The position numbers and the translations under genes were made by a program. DNA of 64,000 nucleotides, from NCBI GenBank assembly GCA_947069175.1, contig CAMTDV010000009.1, forward strand, positions 10,115,663-10,179,662, given 5' to 3'. Shown here piece by piece: positions 23,221 to 36,289 of this stretch. Position 1 is the first letter of the stretch. The number at the start of each line of letters is the position of its first letter. The DNA is from Scalesia atractyloides. Taxonomy: Eukaryota; Streptophyta; Magnoliopsida; Asterales; Asteraceae. Below the pieces are notes generated by a model. The model searched no databases. It worked only from the letters and a program-made list of their open reading frames with translations, and had not been told where the DNA came from.

Positions 23221-23583
23221 TGCTTCTAATGAAACTTATCGTTATTATCTTGTCAGCACATTTACTTGTTATAAATGCATGTTAAATTTTAGTATGCGCA
23301 AAAACATTATCGTCAACAAACAACTCATGAATATAACACAACTCAAATCTCTCGCATACATGCAGAGACAGGTTAATATATTCACACATGAGTTAGACTT
23401 GCACTTATTCGCGCTGCCCAGACAAAGTTTAATTACACATTGCAATAATTATAACAAGGCAAAATATATGAAGTTGTAATATTAATCAAAAGGCGCGGAA
23501 AGCGCATCAATTACAAGCATTACCCTACAGTCATATACAGGCATGGCCAAACTATCTACAAAACTAACACTAGAGTCATTTCC

Positions 23584-26500
23584 TATTCCGCCCCGTCATC
23601 ACCATTATCTTCCTCGGAATCAGAGATTTCCAAGGCTTCCGGAGGCTCGAATATATCCTTTAAGCGCAACACGTATCATCGTGTTTTAGAGCTTCAGAGA
23701 CCAGCTGGATAACAGGAAGGGTCAGATTGTTATAGGCCTTTTGCTGAGTAGTATAGGCATCTCGAGCACTCGAAGTAATCGAACAGTGGCTGACATCCCA
23801 TGTCGTCTCCATCGCCTCACTGACATGCGCCGCACACTCCGCATACCCGTCTAAGTGACCGACTTGGCGCGCTGCGATAGTCAGCGCCGCCACAGTCTGG
23901 TTTAATTCGCTAGAGTTCAAAACCGCATTAGCAACCTGCATGATCGATGAGTCAGTAAGGAAAATAAGCAAGCAGTCATGAACCAAGGACAAAGAGGAGG
24001 ACTTACATGCAGGATGCCATAATCCTTTAACCACTCAGAATCATTGACAAACGGTTCAAGAGTGGCCTGGGTTGCGGCATAGTTATCTTGAGCAACATTC
24101 AGCGCAGACTGTGTCACCACCCACGCTTCCTTAGCAGCGTCAGCACTTGTTTTTTCAGCAAGCTCCCTCTCTCCTGACTCGCGCAGCAGACACTTGAGCT
24201 CAGCTATTTCAGCGTCCCTGCCAGCCAAGTCTCTGTCTCGAGAGATGATTTGTTTTTTCAACTCTTCCTGTGAGGTAATGAAGAATCTAAGTTTTTCAAA
24301 ATCTTCATGTAACTGAATAGACTCAATATGTGTACGAACCTAATCTTTCTCCGCTCGCTAGCGATGGACCTTAGCCTCCGCAAGCTGAACCTCCAAATCA
24401 TTCTTGGACTTAGCCAATTCTTCGTTTTGAGCATTAAGATCGGACACAGTTTTGGAAGCTTTTTCACCTTGCGCCTTCAAATTGTTAATTTCAGCGCGGG
24501 TGGCAAACATTTTTTGGTTGTCTCTCTCACAGGCTTCCAACCACTCCTTACGTACCTTGGCAAGAGTGTCCTCGCTAGCCTGGAGTTTTTTCTTTTCCTC
24601 ACTTTTCTTATCAACTTCAAACTTAGCTTGCTCAGCAGCAAGCTCTTCATTAGCCTTCTCAAATTTCTTAGCATGGCGGAAGGCTTCAACTTCAGATCTT
24701 TCTCGGTACATCGTGCGCCATTCCCGAATGATCTGGTTACCCGTTGACAGTTCATTGGCTTGCGCAACTGACATGAGATTGATATAAGCGCCCATGCTGT
24801 CGTTGTTTTTGGAAGTTGACCTCGGCAGGTGGGAAGATACCCCAAAGCCATTCATGGCACTCAGGAAAGTTGAGAAGAGTATCTCCTTGTTTAAGCTTCC
24901 ACACAGGCACATGAATATCCTAGCGCGGCTTGTGTCATAAGAGCGATAATAATGATCAGCCCAGGGTATCTTCAGGGCGAATAGGAGAAGGCTCCTTATG
25001 TTTGGCTTGAAAAGAAGGGGTACCCTCACCGCCTTTGGACACAGCAACAGTACCAGGTGCACCCGCGCCCGCACCTGTACCCGTTGCCTGAGTGCCAATA
25101 CCAGCAACTTCGACCCGCACTCAGGACCTGGAACTATGTTCTCTACTTCTTGCTACACAACTTTATCCGCAGTTTCTTTCACAAGCACGGTCTTCTCAAT
25201 TTCAATTTTTTGAGACTCAGCCTCTACCGGCCCTTTCCCTGGCATAGCCCCGCTATGAATCTTCTAGTTTGAACCCTAGAAATTGGAGGTTCAGCAATCT
25301 TATCATCAACAACTTCAAACGTACCTTCCATTGGATGAGATGAACTGGTAGCAATGGCGGAGGTAACTGACTACCAGATTTGGGATGGATAATGCGAATC
25401 TTGGTCGGAACCCTTTTTCGTTTCTGCACAAAACAAAAAGGAATTTAGCAAAAAGGGGGTTATCAAGATAGACATACAACGTGAAGAAAAGAATTCTTAC
25501 CCGGAGAAAGGGTAGACATAAGAAAGTCGAGGTCAACCTTTTTCCCAATCACGGGTTTGCTGAAGGCAACCTTTTTCGGAGAAGGTCCACCTTTCTCACT
25601 TCCTTCAGAGCGCGCCCTCTTGGTTGATTTTTTAATTATGGGTTCAGGAGGACTATCCTTCTTCTCCGTCGGTTCAGATATGGGCGTTGCACAAGATAAC
25701 TGCTCCTTAGAGCCGCGCTCCCAGCTGTTTTCACTCCAGCATCACCGCCAATTTTTCCTATAAGACCCAATGCTTCATAAGAACTAGCAAAAACCAGATA
25801 GTCATCCAATTGACGTTGGCTCGAACGAGTAGTACCTTTGCGCGAGGTGGCATTAGAAGTAGCTCCATGAACCTCTGCCTTCAAACCAGCAAAACCAACA
25901 GTTTTCTTTTTCTTGCTTTGCCTTTTTGGTTTCTGCTCCTCCGGATAAGCACCAAGGTTGCGCAAGCTACCTGCAAACGTATGAGGAGGAGCGTTTCTTA
26001 GCCATGATCGGAAGAAGCTATAGACTCCCCACTGGAGAGCAAGATAACATCTTCCCCAACAGGAGTTATAGCACGACAAGGCCTAGGATTCACAATATGC
26101 GCACCTTCTGTGGTAGTGACAGGCGCAGCAAAGGATCCTACAACAGGATACATGAAGTTACCATGGATTTGGTCATACCACGTTTCCTCATCATCTCGCA
26201 GGGGCCGCGTCCCCATAACACCCGCATGCACGGCAAAGGCGTGATGATACAAAGCAAACTCTGAAAGAAAAGCTCTGATATCTCGTTAGCAGGTAAATGG
26301 TGGTGCAAGTAAACATCTATAACATGAAGTTTAGTATACATAACAAAGTGCAAGAATATTACCTTGGCCTTCCAGAAGAAGCACATGAAAGCTGGTGCTT
26401 GTGATAGGCCATTTGTCGCTCATCCGCAGCAACAAGCGCATACTCCCCAAAAGCTTTGATGGGTAAGGCTGCAACCTCTCATACCACCCAGTCCCCTTAG

Positions 26501-27054
26501 GAATTCTCATGTCTTCTTTAGGAATTGGAAGGGGGTCACGGAAGGACATAGCAACAGGAATTACCTCCTCCCGAATAAAGAAAAATTTACCCTTCCAATC
26601 ATGGAAACTCTTGGGAGGGTTGATCAACAACCTCTTGGAGCCGCGCGAGGCAAACGAATAGAACCCCAGGTTAGCTTGCAGCTGGTAAAACGTGCGGAAC
26701 TTCTCAATAGTTGGTTCTTCTCCTTGCGAGCGGAGACAGAACTCAAAATGCCTGACTCGAACGATCCCTAACGAGCTGAGCTGAGATACATGAATTTGAT
26801 AGTGTGATAGCAACACCCCAAAGAAGTGATGGTAGGCAACCGGAGGTTGCCCTCACCAAAGAAATCTTCAAATAATGTAATATAACCCGGAGGGGCGTCA
26901 ACAGCAGTTTGCCCTTGGATGGGGAACCGCGCGTCCCACTCGGCAGCAAACTCATGACCACGAGCAATTTGTTCAAAGGACGCTTGGTCTATTTCAACGG
27001 TGGCATACTCCCACCGAGTTCTTCTACTTCAGGTTCTTCACGAAGATCAGACAT
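23584..27054 (-). pseudogene. Antisense ORF of the Tat-type element (Transposase_28-like protein)
   Basis: Runs opposite to gag-pol between integrase and 3' LTR. It starts at the ATG at 27052-27054 (MSDLREEPEVEELGG) and ends at a TAG at 23584-23586 after an acidic tail (EISDSEEDNGDD). The N-terminal part at 26331-26960 has QLSSLGIVRVRHFEFCLRSQ and LGFYSFASRG, as in plant 'putative gypsy type transposon' proteins (Pfam Transposase_28). The middle at 25540-26080 is basic. 23917-25107 is a coiled-coil-rich region (DLEVQLAEAKVHR, RDLAGRDAEIAELK). Frame changes near 26990, 26800, 25540 and 24360 break it. Some gaps may be introns. Its function in Tat elements is unknown. Confidence 0.8.
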
Positions 27055-27669
27055 CTTGATGAAGAAGAAAAACTTGAAGCAATGAAGAAGAAACTGGAAA
27101 CTTGAAGAAAACTTTGAAAATCTTGAAGATCTTCCACAGAGAACTAGAAGACTTGAAGATACGAAGAAGATTTGAGAGAAGAATTAGAGGAGAAATAGTC
27201 TCCGAGAAAGTGCCTTCGACTATATATACCTATCCCATTCAATGCGATGGGTAATCGTGCCTAACAAGTGGAGCACGTGTCCAATAACAGGATGACACGT
27301 CAGGCGCAAAGGCGGGATGACGGTTACCACGCGCGCGTAATCGCCCTCGCCTGACAGAAGTTGTAACGGCATGCCTGACACAGTGACGACATGTTGTCAA
27401 TAGAGTCAGCTGTCTCGTCAAACGTCGCCTTCACCACCAACCTGTCAGCAGTTCTCTCTTTTTCAAACTTCGAGGAAGTTTCCCGCCAAAAGAGAGTGAA
27501 TCGTTTAAAAGCAAAGCAATATAGTTGCGCCATATTCATGAACACGAAATCACATGGCGCCAACTATATTTAACTGAGTTACCATTACTCAAAATCGTTA
27601 TACAAGCGCAGAGACTTAGTTTTTATTTCTAGTCAGAGCTCCACCACTTACTCCGCGCATGGAAGCAGC

Positions 27670-27686
27670 ACTGGACTGGGGGGACT
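27670..27686 (+). other. Polypurine tract of the Tat-type element
   Basis: CTGGACTGGGGGGACT sits immediately before the 3' LTR. This is the priming site for plus-strand DNA. Confidence 0.75.
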
Positions 27687-28553
27687 TGAAGGGGTATGGT
27701 CCGAAACCTGCGCCAACAAAGGTATCAACCATGGTTGCGCACATAACCATACCCAATATAGACACGAGCAAGAATGTATCAGTCTACGCGCCGAACGTGC
27801 CGGTGCCCACTGGACCGCGCGAGACAGGGACTATGTCCAGGTTTTCAACATAACACTTATAAATTGAAAATGACAGAGAGCAAGGTCGCACGGTATTCTA
27901 CCACCGCGCACAACGAAGAACACACAGCTAATCTTATAGCAAGTACGAGAACACAAGTGGCAGAGCCGTGAACCAATAAGAGCGCGACAGACTGTATTGG
28001 ATCATGTTGCACGATGAACAATCGTGCAGGAGACAAGAAAGTACACAAGGACAGACACGTGGCACCAATCAGCTTGTGTTGATTCGTGTCACACGATCTC
28101 CACTAACCGCCAAGGACGGACCAGACAACAAGGACGACTGTCAGGACACGTGGCTCCATTCACGTCACCCAGGTACCAACATAACCTGAGATCATTAACG
28201 GGCGCGACAGAGGAGACCAAATGGATATTCCTTGTTATCGACCTCAGGCCCAAGGCCCATGAGGCCATCTCCTCCACAATCCACTCCGGCTATAAATAGA
28301 GGACTTCACCTCAAGGTTCAAGCATCTCTCCCTCTACTCTCTCACTTAATACACACACTTATTATCCTCAAACATATACTTATTCTCACGTCGGAGTATG
28401 GTTACAAGGAGAACCCCCTTATTCCCCTCCTCGTTACGAACTTAACGATGTGTTTAATGTTTTGCAGGATCAATAATCATCAAATAAGCGAGACGGATGA
28501 AGATTAAAGCACTAACCTCAAACTAATCCCCTAATTAGTTTGGTGTTTCTTCA
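27687..28553 (+). repeat. 3' LTR of the Tat-type element
   Basis: Same ends as the 5' LTR. TATA box at 28291-28299. One extra G (28554) separates its terminal CA from the GATAT duplication. Confidence 0.92.
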
Positions 28554-28782
28554 GGATATACTCGGCTCAAAAGATAGCCCTGATGTCCCCAGTCCCACCT
28601 ACACAATTCAACATCTATATCTGACCCATTGTTATGGCCATATAGCAGGTAGAAACTTGCAAGTAATATTGGCAATTGAGGTGTGCCAGAGAATAAAAGT
28701 GACGCTATGACATCACGAGGCTTTTGAACCCATTGTCTGTAACACGGTTCCCCGTCAAATACACAACAACAACAAAAAACAG
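28554..28782 (+). repeat. Second half of the Elongin-B-like intron duplication
   Basis: 28555-28608 matches 33313-33360, and 28627-28680 matches 33612-33665 (CCATTGTTATGG, then TAGGAACTTG-like words). The parent has about 250 bp extra in between. The remaining 100 bp lead into the PPR pseudogene. Confidence 0.78.
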
Positions 28783-31130
28783 ATGATTTACACAACCGTC
28801 ACGAAACGTGACCGGAACTTCTTCTTAAACCTAATCAGCAAAACCGTAACCCACCTCCATCTCCGGCAAACCCACGCCCAAATCATCCTCAACGGCTTCA
28901 AATCCGACTTTATCCACCATCACAAAACTCATTCAAAAACTCTGATTTGGGCTCCATCTCATACGCAACCAAAATCTGCTCCAATTTCCCAAACCCTGAT
29001 CTTTTCCTCTACAATGTCATCATCAGAGCATATTCTCGCAACAATCACCACTCTAATTCACTCTCGGTTTACCGCCAGTTGCGCCACAACACTTCACTTG
29101 TTCCTGATAGTTTCACTTACGCTTTTGTCATTTCAGCTGCATCGAAACTTAATTGTCATAAACTGGGTGATAAATCTGGTCATAAATTGGGGTTAACTCT
29201 TCATGGACAAGCGATTGTTGGTAGGTCTGGGTTGGATTTGTTTGTGGGGTCTGCAATTGTTGATATGTATTTGAGTTCTGGTAACATTGGGTATGCACAT
29301 AAGTGTTTGATGAAATGCCTGAACCAGATACTGTGTTGTGTAACACTATGATATCCGGGTCGGTTAAGAACGGGTGTTTTGACGAGGCGGTTTTGGTTTT
29401 TAAAAATATGGTCTTGAGAGGGACGCGGATGGATTCCACTATTTGCAGGAGGTGAAGGTGGGGACGGCGGTTGAGAGTGGGCGGCGGTTAAGGGTTTTCA
29501 TGGTCATGTGTTCATGTGTTACGGGGTTTATATCGTTGTATGCGAAATGTGGGGATATGATAACTGCAAGACGGTTGTTTGAGGAGGTTGAGTTTCCGGA
29601 TATAATTGCGTACAATGCTATGATTTCGGGGTTTACTTGTAACCAGGAGATGGCAAACGCCGTTGATGTTTTTAAAAAAGTGACGGGTTTGCAGCATAGA
29701 GTGAATTCAAGTACTATAGTCGGTTTGATACCGGTGTTTTGTCCGTTTGGGCATTTAATCCTAACGGGCACGATCCATAGTTTTAGTTTGAAAAGCAATT
29801 TGCTTTCCAAAACTTCGGTTGCCACTGCATTAATAACAGTTTACAGTCGACTTAACGAGATCGATTCAGCAAGAAAGTTGTTTGATGAATGGCCAGAAAA
29901 AAGCTTACCAGCATGGAATGCTATGATATCTGGATATGCTCAAAATGGTCTAACCGATGACGCGATTACACTTTTCCAAGAAATGCAAGAGTTCAAGATC
30001 ACCCCGAATCCCACGACAAGCACTAGCATTCTTTCGGCATGCGCGCAACTCGGTGCGTTAAGTTTAGGAAAACGGGTCCATGATTTAGCAAGGAACAAGG
30101 GTTTCGAGTCGAATGTGTACGTCTCGACTGCTTTAATCGATATGTATGCCAAATGTGGAAGCATACAAGAAGCTCGTCAAGTGTTCGACATGATAACAGA
30201 AAAGAGTCCGGTGACATGGAACGGATGATATCCGGATACGGTCTTCACGGGCACGCACACGAAGCCCTCAAGATTTTTAACCAAATGGTGGAATTTAAAG
30301 TACCCGTAACGGTGTCACTTACGTTTCCGTTTTACACGCTTGTAGCCACGCGGGTTTAGTAACCGAAGGAGAGGAGATTTTCCACAAAATGGTTCAAGAT
30401 CACGGGTTCAAACCGTTACCTGAGCATTACGCGTGCATGGTTGACTTATACGGTCGATCCGGAGAATTACAAAAGGCGTTCCACATTTATCAACAATATG
30501 CCTGTTGACCCGGGTCCTAAACATGGGGTGCACTGCTTAGCGCTTGCAAGACTCACAATAACACCGACTTAGCGCGATTAGCATCCGATAAGTTATTCGA
30601 ATTAGACCCTGAAAACGTCAGGTATCACGTCTTACTCTCTAACATACACACGGCTGACAAAAATTATCATGAAGCTGTATCGTTTAGACAGGTGGTTAAA
30701 AATCAAAAGCTTGTTAAGACTCCTGGATGCACATTAATAGAAGTCAACCAAATCCCGCATGTATTCACTTCGGGTCAACGGTCTCATGATCAAACAGACG
30801 CGATTTACGCAATGTTGGAGAGATTAATAGGGGAAGATGAAGGAAGCTGGATTTCAGACGGATACAGTGACAGCATTGCATGATGTTGAAGATGAAGAAA
30901 AGGAGTTGATGGTTAATGTTCATAGCGAGAAACTGGCGATCGCGTTTGGGCTTATGAACACGGAAACTGGAAGTGAGATCAGGATCATGAAGAACCTTCG
31001 GGTTTGTATTGATTGCCATGAGTTTACTAAGTTTTGTTCCAAGGTTACTGAAAGAGTTATTGTTGTCAGGGATGCAAATAGGTTTCATCATTTTGAAGAT
31101 GGGAAGTGTTCTTGTGGAGACTATTGGTGA
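28783..31130 (+). pseudogene. DYW-type pentatricopeptide repeat gene, frameshifted
   Basis: It follows the order of Arabidopsis At4g30700 (comparison from memory). The N-terminus has THLHLRQTHAQIILNGFKSD. PPR repeats at 28947-30240 include LNEIDSARKLFDEWPEKSLP, AWNAMISGYAQNGLTDDAI and CAQLGALSLGKRVHDLARN. E/E+ motifs are at 30360-30840, and a complete-looking DYW deaminase-like domain at 30837-31130 ends CSCGDYW, with HSEKLAIAFGL and CIDCHEFTKF. Such proteins edit cytidines in organelle RNA. At least five frame changes (near 28920, 29310, 29430, 30225, 30340) and a broken stretch at 30480-30690 show that it is not translated whole. No introns, as is usual for PPR genes. Confidence 0.9.
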
Positions 31131-32501
31131 AAGTATCGTGTTCATGGTTATTTAAGGGGGCGTTTGGATCATTGCGTAATGGAATTAAAGTTCTTCATTG
31201 ACCCAAGTTTACTGTGATTCATTTCTTCTGTTAGAGATGAACTCTGGAATGTTGAATTGCCTTGGTCCAGAATATGTGGTTCTAATATTCTATGGATTTG
31301 AATGTCCAAATAGAAGCAAGAATCAAGTCTGCCAATTTGGTAAGCGGTTTGGTTAATGATGCGGTTTTGACGGCTTGAGAGTTTAACAGTTTGGCCGATG
31401 GTTTGGATTTTGGAACCAACATTGTAAACTGAACGACCATTTAGATTCTTTTTACTTGTTATTTTTTCAGTATGTACTTATATGTATTATATTCACGAGC
31501 CATCTTAATTATTCAATATTAAATATAAGCCAACGATATGCGGTTCAAATCACAAAAACTAAGCCAACTAGAATACATAAAACAGACAAATTTCTCTAAC
31601 TCTGTCTTTGAAAGCTTACGGTTATTATGATAACTGATGATCAGGTAATTTACGTATGTTTTATAATCGTTGGAGTGTTGTTTTTTTCAAAATAGGGACT
31701 GAACCTCCGAGCGGGTGTTAACCTTAGGGACTGAAACTGTACTTTACTCCCTAGAATGTCTTTGCAAATTTGCTCGCAATAGTGTGTACAAAACCTTCCT
31801 TGTTTTGTTCAACCAACTCTTTCCTACTATATTCATCTTCACGACTTTTTATCGAAAACAGACTACCAACTCATAATGAATTATCTTTAAAAGATCAAAC
31901 AACCTTATCATTTCCGATTTATAGGCAGAGACAGGAAGAAACTACAAACCAACGATCTTGGGAGCCGGCTGATTGTGTGAGAGGGAGAGAAAGGGGACAC
32001 GGTCCGTGGGGAGGAGAGAGGACAGGTGGTCCGTGCGAGTCGTGGCCATGCTACGCCAACGTAGAGGAGAGGTGGTCCCGTGAACCTCATCAGAGATGCT
32101 CTTAGGTGTTGTAAAACGGTTAAACTCTCAACCAGCGACCATGGTCTTTCGATAACTTAACTGTCACTATATATACTCTACCACCACCAGGCCACCATTG
32201 TTCAATGAACCGATCACAGGCTCACCTCTATTGCACCTAAACACAAACCCCAACCACCCTAGTTATATTGGTGCAGGCCCAGACTTGACTCAAAATATTC
32301 AAGCTCGGTTCAAAAGTTGTATATCTCACATCTAGATGATTTCTTTACTCTCGTATTACCCATCAACTAGGAACATAAGGAATGGAGATTATGATTGTGG
32401 TGAACGTTAAAACAGAAAATAACATTATCAGGCTTACAAAATGTTTAAAATTCCAGTAATTTTACAGGTTTTTCTTGCTCCCATGCACATTTTCTTCTAC
32501 C
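31131..32501. other. Intergenic, no gene supported
   Basis: Between the PPR pseudogene and the 3' end of the Elongin-B-like gene. A purine-rich patch at 31925-32090 gives an open frame with no recognisable domain. The rest is AT-rich. Confidence 0.5.
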
Positions 32502-34653
32502 TTACCAACTGCCCGTTGTGTCGGCATCACGGGGCTGATAAAATTCATCAGGTTTCACTATGTTCACATCTTCAAATTCATTGTCATCTGAAAGTGTAAA
32601 AAAATATATATATGCATTCAGTTCGGTATAGAAGTCTTAAAACGATACTTAAATGGGTCGATATGGGTTGAGTTTTATCCCAAACGGGTCAAACATATAT
32701 ACTTGAAGGGGAATGGGTCAAATGGGTTGAAAGTTGTCTGAAGTCAATCTTTGATGCATACATATACTATCGAAGTAAAAAATAACGCAATAATCATTTA
32801 TGAAAAAAAGGACGAAAGTGCTAAATGGGTCAGCCCAACCTGGCCTGGCCCATTTCATTTGTACTAAAAAAATATGTGTTTCGACCTGACCCATTTTGAC
32901 TAGTTACCTGCCTGACCCGATCATGATGCCACCTCTACTGGGAGGTGTTAGATAAACAAAAGCTATCCATAAGATACTGAATAAAAAAGCATCAAGCGAC
33001 AAAAACTTCTAAAATAGATGAGAAAATAACCTTTTCGCAAGACAAGTGCCACAACAGCATCATTTTCAACCTATAAAAACATGAAGCGAAAAAGTCAAGA
33101 AAATAACTAAATGAAGACATCACTAACTAGGATGGCAACGGTGTTAAAAGCTACCATTCCCCTATATCATATTATTGCCCACCCAGACTCCCCTCCTACC
33201 CTGGGTCCTCCTTGGCCCAATTATCCAGGCCCATGACTACCCATTCCTGACCCGAATTACTAATATTTTATAACATACTTGCCCATATTTCAGTTTACAA
33301 TAGTTAAGATAGACTCGGGCTCAGAAGATAGCCCTGATGTCCCCAGTCCCACCTTATTGTTAGTCAACAGCTAAAAATGGCTCATGTACCGACAACCAAG
33401 ATTGTTACTTCACTAAAGCAACCAAGATCCACTTTGCAACTGGTTGCTATTTTGGATGGGAAGCTGATTAAACAACTGGTTGCTATTACGGTCAGCGTGA
33501 CTTTGTACGATGGAATGATAGACCAATCACTAAAGCCACATGAAAATTCTCAGAGGAATAACATCTGCGGTTTCCAAATTTTCCTAATTATTTAGATAAA
33601 AATTAAGAGGGCCATTGTTATGGTCATTTGGTCAGTAGGAACTTGAAAGTAATATCAACAGTTCAACACGAACTTGTAATTAAGTATCGGTAGGAACTTG
33701 TAAGAAGGAACTATGAGGGACTCTTAAATAGTAATTATCATAACAGATAGTTCCTAACTGTAAAGTTTAAAGTGTAGGTTTCATAGTTATCAAAGGCACA
33801 AAAAAGAGAGGGCTAGAGGGAAAAAAAAGCGCACTTAAATGAAAACAAAAGATTAGAATATATGTGTACTGAAAAATAATACTTTCTTAAATAAAATAAT
33901 TAAAACTTGAATGTAATGATAAAAAATTGAATTATAACATAATGTTAAGTTATAACTTTAGTAAACTATAAAGATTAATTGCTCTATTTTAGTTTCATAT
34001 CAAATTGAAATATTGAATAAACATAAAACATCTGGTGTTAAAATTAAATTAACATAAGGTATTCAAGTTGACAAAAACTAATGTGCAGGGACTAGAGTGA
34101 ACGTTTAAAACCAAAAACAAAGGGGCTTTATGTAACATTTAAACCCTAGGATATACAAAACATCAGAGATGTTAAACCAAAAATTACGGATTAAACCCTA
34201 GGATATACAAAACATCGAAGATGTTAAACCAAAAATTATGGATTAAACACAACAAAGGGGCGCCTTTATTGCTGAGGAACTGGAAGCGCTCTGATTGCGC
34301 ATCGCCCACGGGCCTTCCATAGCACTAACTAAGAGATAATATAAATATATAATTATTCTTAAAGTGGAAACTACATTTTTATGCTAGAGTGATAATATCA
34401 AAGACGCGCATGATCAATAAGATTCAATGATAAAAAGAAGAAGGCTCAAAACCTTTTGATCTGCCAATGTCTTTGAATCATCCAAGACTTCTCCAGTCGA
34501 TACTAAAATGAGACGCTGATCATTAACTGGTTGATCGATGAGGTCATGCAACTTTTGCTTAATGTCTAGAATCTTCTCAGTAGCATCACATTGAAGGAAA
34601 TAGGTCGTCTTATTGCGCTTAACACGTATATACATAGCCTGCATCGAGGTCAT
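32502..34653 (-). CDS. Elongin-B-like ubiquitin-fold protein, three coding exons
   Basis: Coding exons on the minus strand: 34653-34453, 33070-33031 and 32587-32502, with GT-AG borders and consistent phases (0, then 1). Exon 1 has MYIRVKRNKTTYFLQCD and DIKQKLHDLIDQPVNDQRLI, the ubiquitin-like fold of Elongin-B. Exon 2 gives VENDAVVALVLRK. Exon 3 gives DDNEFEDVNIVKP and an acidic/polar tail, TAA at 32502-32504. About 108 residues, near the usual length. Elongin-B pairs with Elongin-C in animal cullin-RING ligases and elongation complexes. Plant roles are less clear. The start could be the Met at 34653 or one of two later Mets, up to that of MYIRV. No stop or frameshift is visible. Confidence 0.85.
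33071..34452 (-). other. Intron 1 of the Elongin-B-like gene
   Basis: About 1.4 kb, AT-rich. 33120-33690 is the parent of the duplicated segment at 13607-13731 and 28555-28690. It includes the uninterrupted counterpart of the Tat target site near 33312. A 52-bp tandem duplication sits at 34141-34244. Confidence 0.7.
34141..34244. repeat. Tandem 52-bp duplication
   Basis: Two adjacent units beginning AAACCCTAGGATATACAAAA, at 34141 and 34193, differing at about three positions. In intron 1 of the Elongin-B-like gene. Confidence 0.85.
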
Positions 34654-36180
34654 ACGGTGAAGTCAATGATAATGATCAACCTTCTACTTAAAATGGCTGC
34701 TTTCAACATTCTGACACTTTTCTATTTCTAGCATTACAAAAGCCGAATGTGGTTCCACAACAATTGCACAATTCATTAACAAACACGGGCACTTAATTGC
34801 ATTAAACACAACTATCTATCATGTTTAATGAAGAAAAATATTGAAACCTGTAGCCATATCAGTAAAATCTAAACATGACTGTGACCCATGTGATAAAAAT
34901 ACAAAAACCTCAAAACGACAATACTAATATGCAAACAAAGTATTAACTGGGTCAGAGACTGGTGCATGACACACAGATTCAAGCCAATTTTCGGTCAACT
35001 ATTTCATTTCTACCCCTAACTTTGTTGCTTTTGAACTCAAAGATGTTGACTTTTAATACTTGTTCCTCTGTAACTCGAAGTCAATTCAATACACATGAAA
35101 GACAACCAATGGTATGGTACTCAATTGCAGGGCAGCGCCACCGAGCACATACACGCATACTGCTTGTCGAATTTAATTCTGATATATTATAGTTTTAGTC
35201 ATAAATAGTAAGCATAATGTGCCTCAAGGCAAGGCAGAAAACAAGATCACGGGTATTACGTCATTATTAAATAGTCCGCTCGAAACATAACTTTTTTTCT
35301 AGAAACAGCTATACCTTCAAACACAAAATTGATACGGAAACCGTTAACATAATGAAGTTGAAATGTACGAATTTGACATCCGAACCGAAAATGTAGCTTG
35401 TTTCTAATTTTACCTAGTTTTCCAAATTGTTTTAAAAATACATTAGAACTGAAAATAGTAGGCCTGTCAACGAACCGAACGAACATAAACGGGAGTTCAC
35501 AAACATACATCAACGATCAAAACGTGTGTTCATGTTTGTTCGCTTAATTAAACAAACAAAATTTTTTGCTCATGTTCTTCATTAATTAATTAAACGAACT
35601 TCTCGTCGAACAAGTTCACGAAAAGTAAATGAACAATCAGTTCGTTTACAGGCCTAGGAAAAAAGACCAAAACATTAAAACAAATTCAAAATCAAAACTA
35701 GGGCTGATCATTTCAAAATTTCAAATCAAACCGGTTTTAAAGCAATGTTATTCCTACTTTCCACTTGCAAAGCTGCTAACATTAGATCATAACATAAAAC
35801 ACAAATATACAATTCTTTTCAGCAGGTACTATCCAATTTGATCATCATACAACTCTCTAAACATACACAAACTTCAATATCCAGAACAAATCAATATAAT
35901 AACTCCAAATTAACGGATTAAAATTGCAACTGGAGCAAATCATTTCAATAATTCGAACAAATAGTAACTAGAATCAGATACTAGCCCTAATTTTCGCGAT
36001 AACAGTCGCAGCTAATCTCAACATTCGATATATAATCAAGCTGATCGAATAACATAAAACGAAATCTAGTGAAGAGATGAAATCGAACCATTTTTAAATG
36101 CTTTGAAGCTCCGCCGACGATCTTCAACCGAAGTGGTTACTCGCCGGAGTGAGACGATGACGTAATTTAGGGCTCTACTT
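34654..36180 (-). other. Probable 5' intron and leader of the Elongin-B-like gene
   Basis: No coding frame. A CG-richer stretch at about 36095-36170 (minus: CTCCGGCGAGTAACCACTTC) looks like a 5' untranslated exon, with a long AT-rich intron to 34653. 35460-35650 carries GTTCGTTTA/TAAACGAAC words in both orientations (low complexity). Confidence 0.45.
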
Positions 36181-36289
36181 TCCAATTATATGTTCTTGAA
36201 ATAAGCTTAATTTGAAACCCCCCCTACATATATTAAACTTCGTTTTAGTCCCTACAGAAGCTAAAAAGAAACAGGAATGAGGGTGTATC

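Larger units (their letters stand above)
13732..28553 (+). mobile_element. Tat-type Ty3/gypsy retrotransposon, full length, nested insertion inside
   Basis: LTRs at 13732-14614 and 27687-28553, PBS TGGCGCC at 14616, PPT at 27670-27686. Domain order is gag, protease, RT, RNase H, integrase, then an antisense ORF. That order and the antisense ORF fit the Tat lineage. The duplication GATAT lies at 13727-13731 and at 28555-28559, with one extra G after the right LTR. About 12.0 kb without the solo LTR at 20103-22876. Every coding domain carries stops or frameshifts, so it cannot move on its own. Confidence 0.92.

Noticed and set aside
31770..32105. A 111-codon frame in a purine-rich patch
   Set aside because: Biased composition, no domain, no splice context, and open on both strands.
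33377..33595. A 72-codon frame in intron 1 of the Elongin-B-like gene
   Set aside because: It lies in a stretch absent from the duplicate copy and has no recognisable domain. Probably intronic chance.
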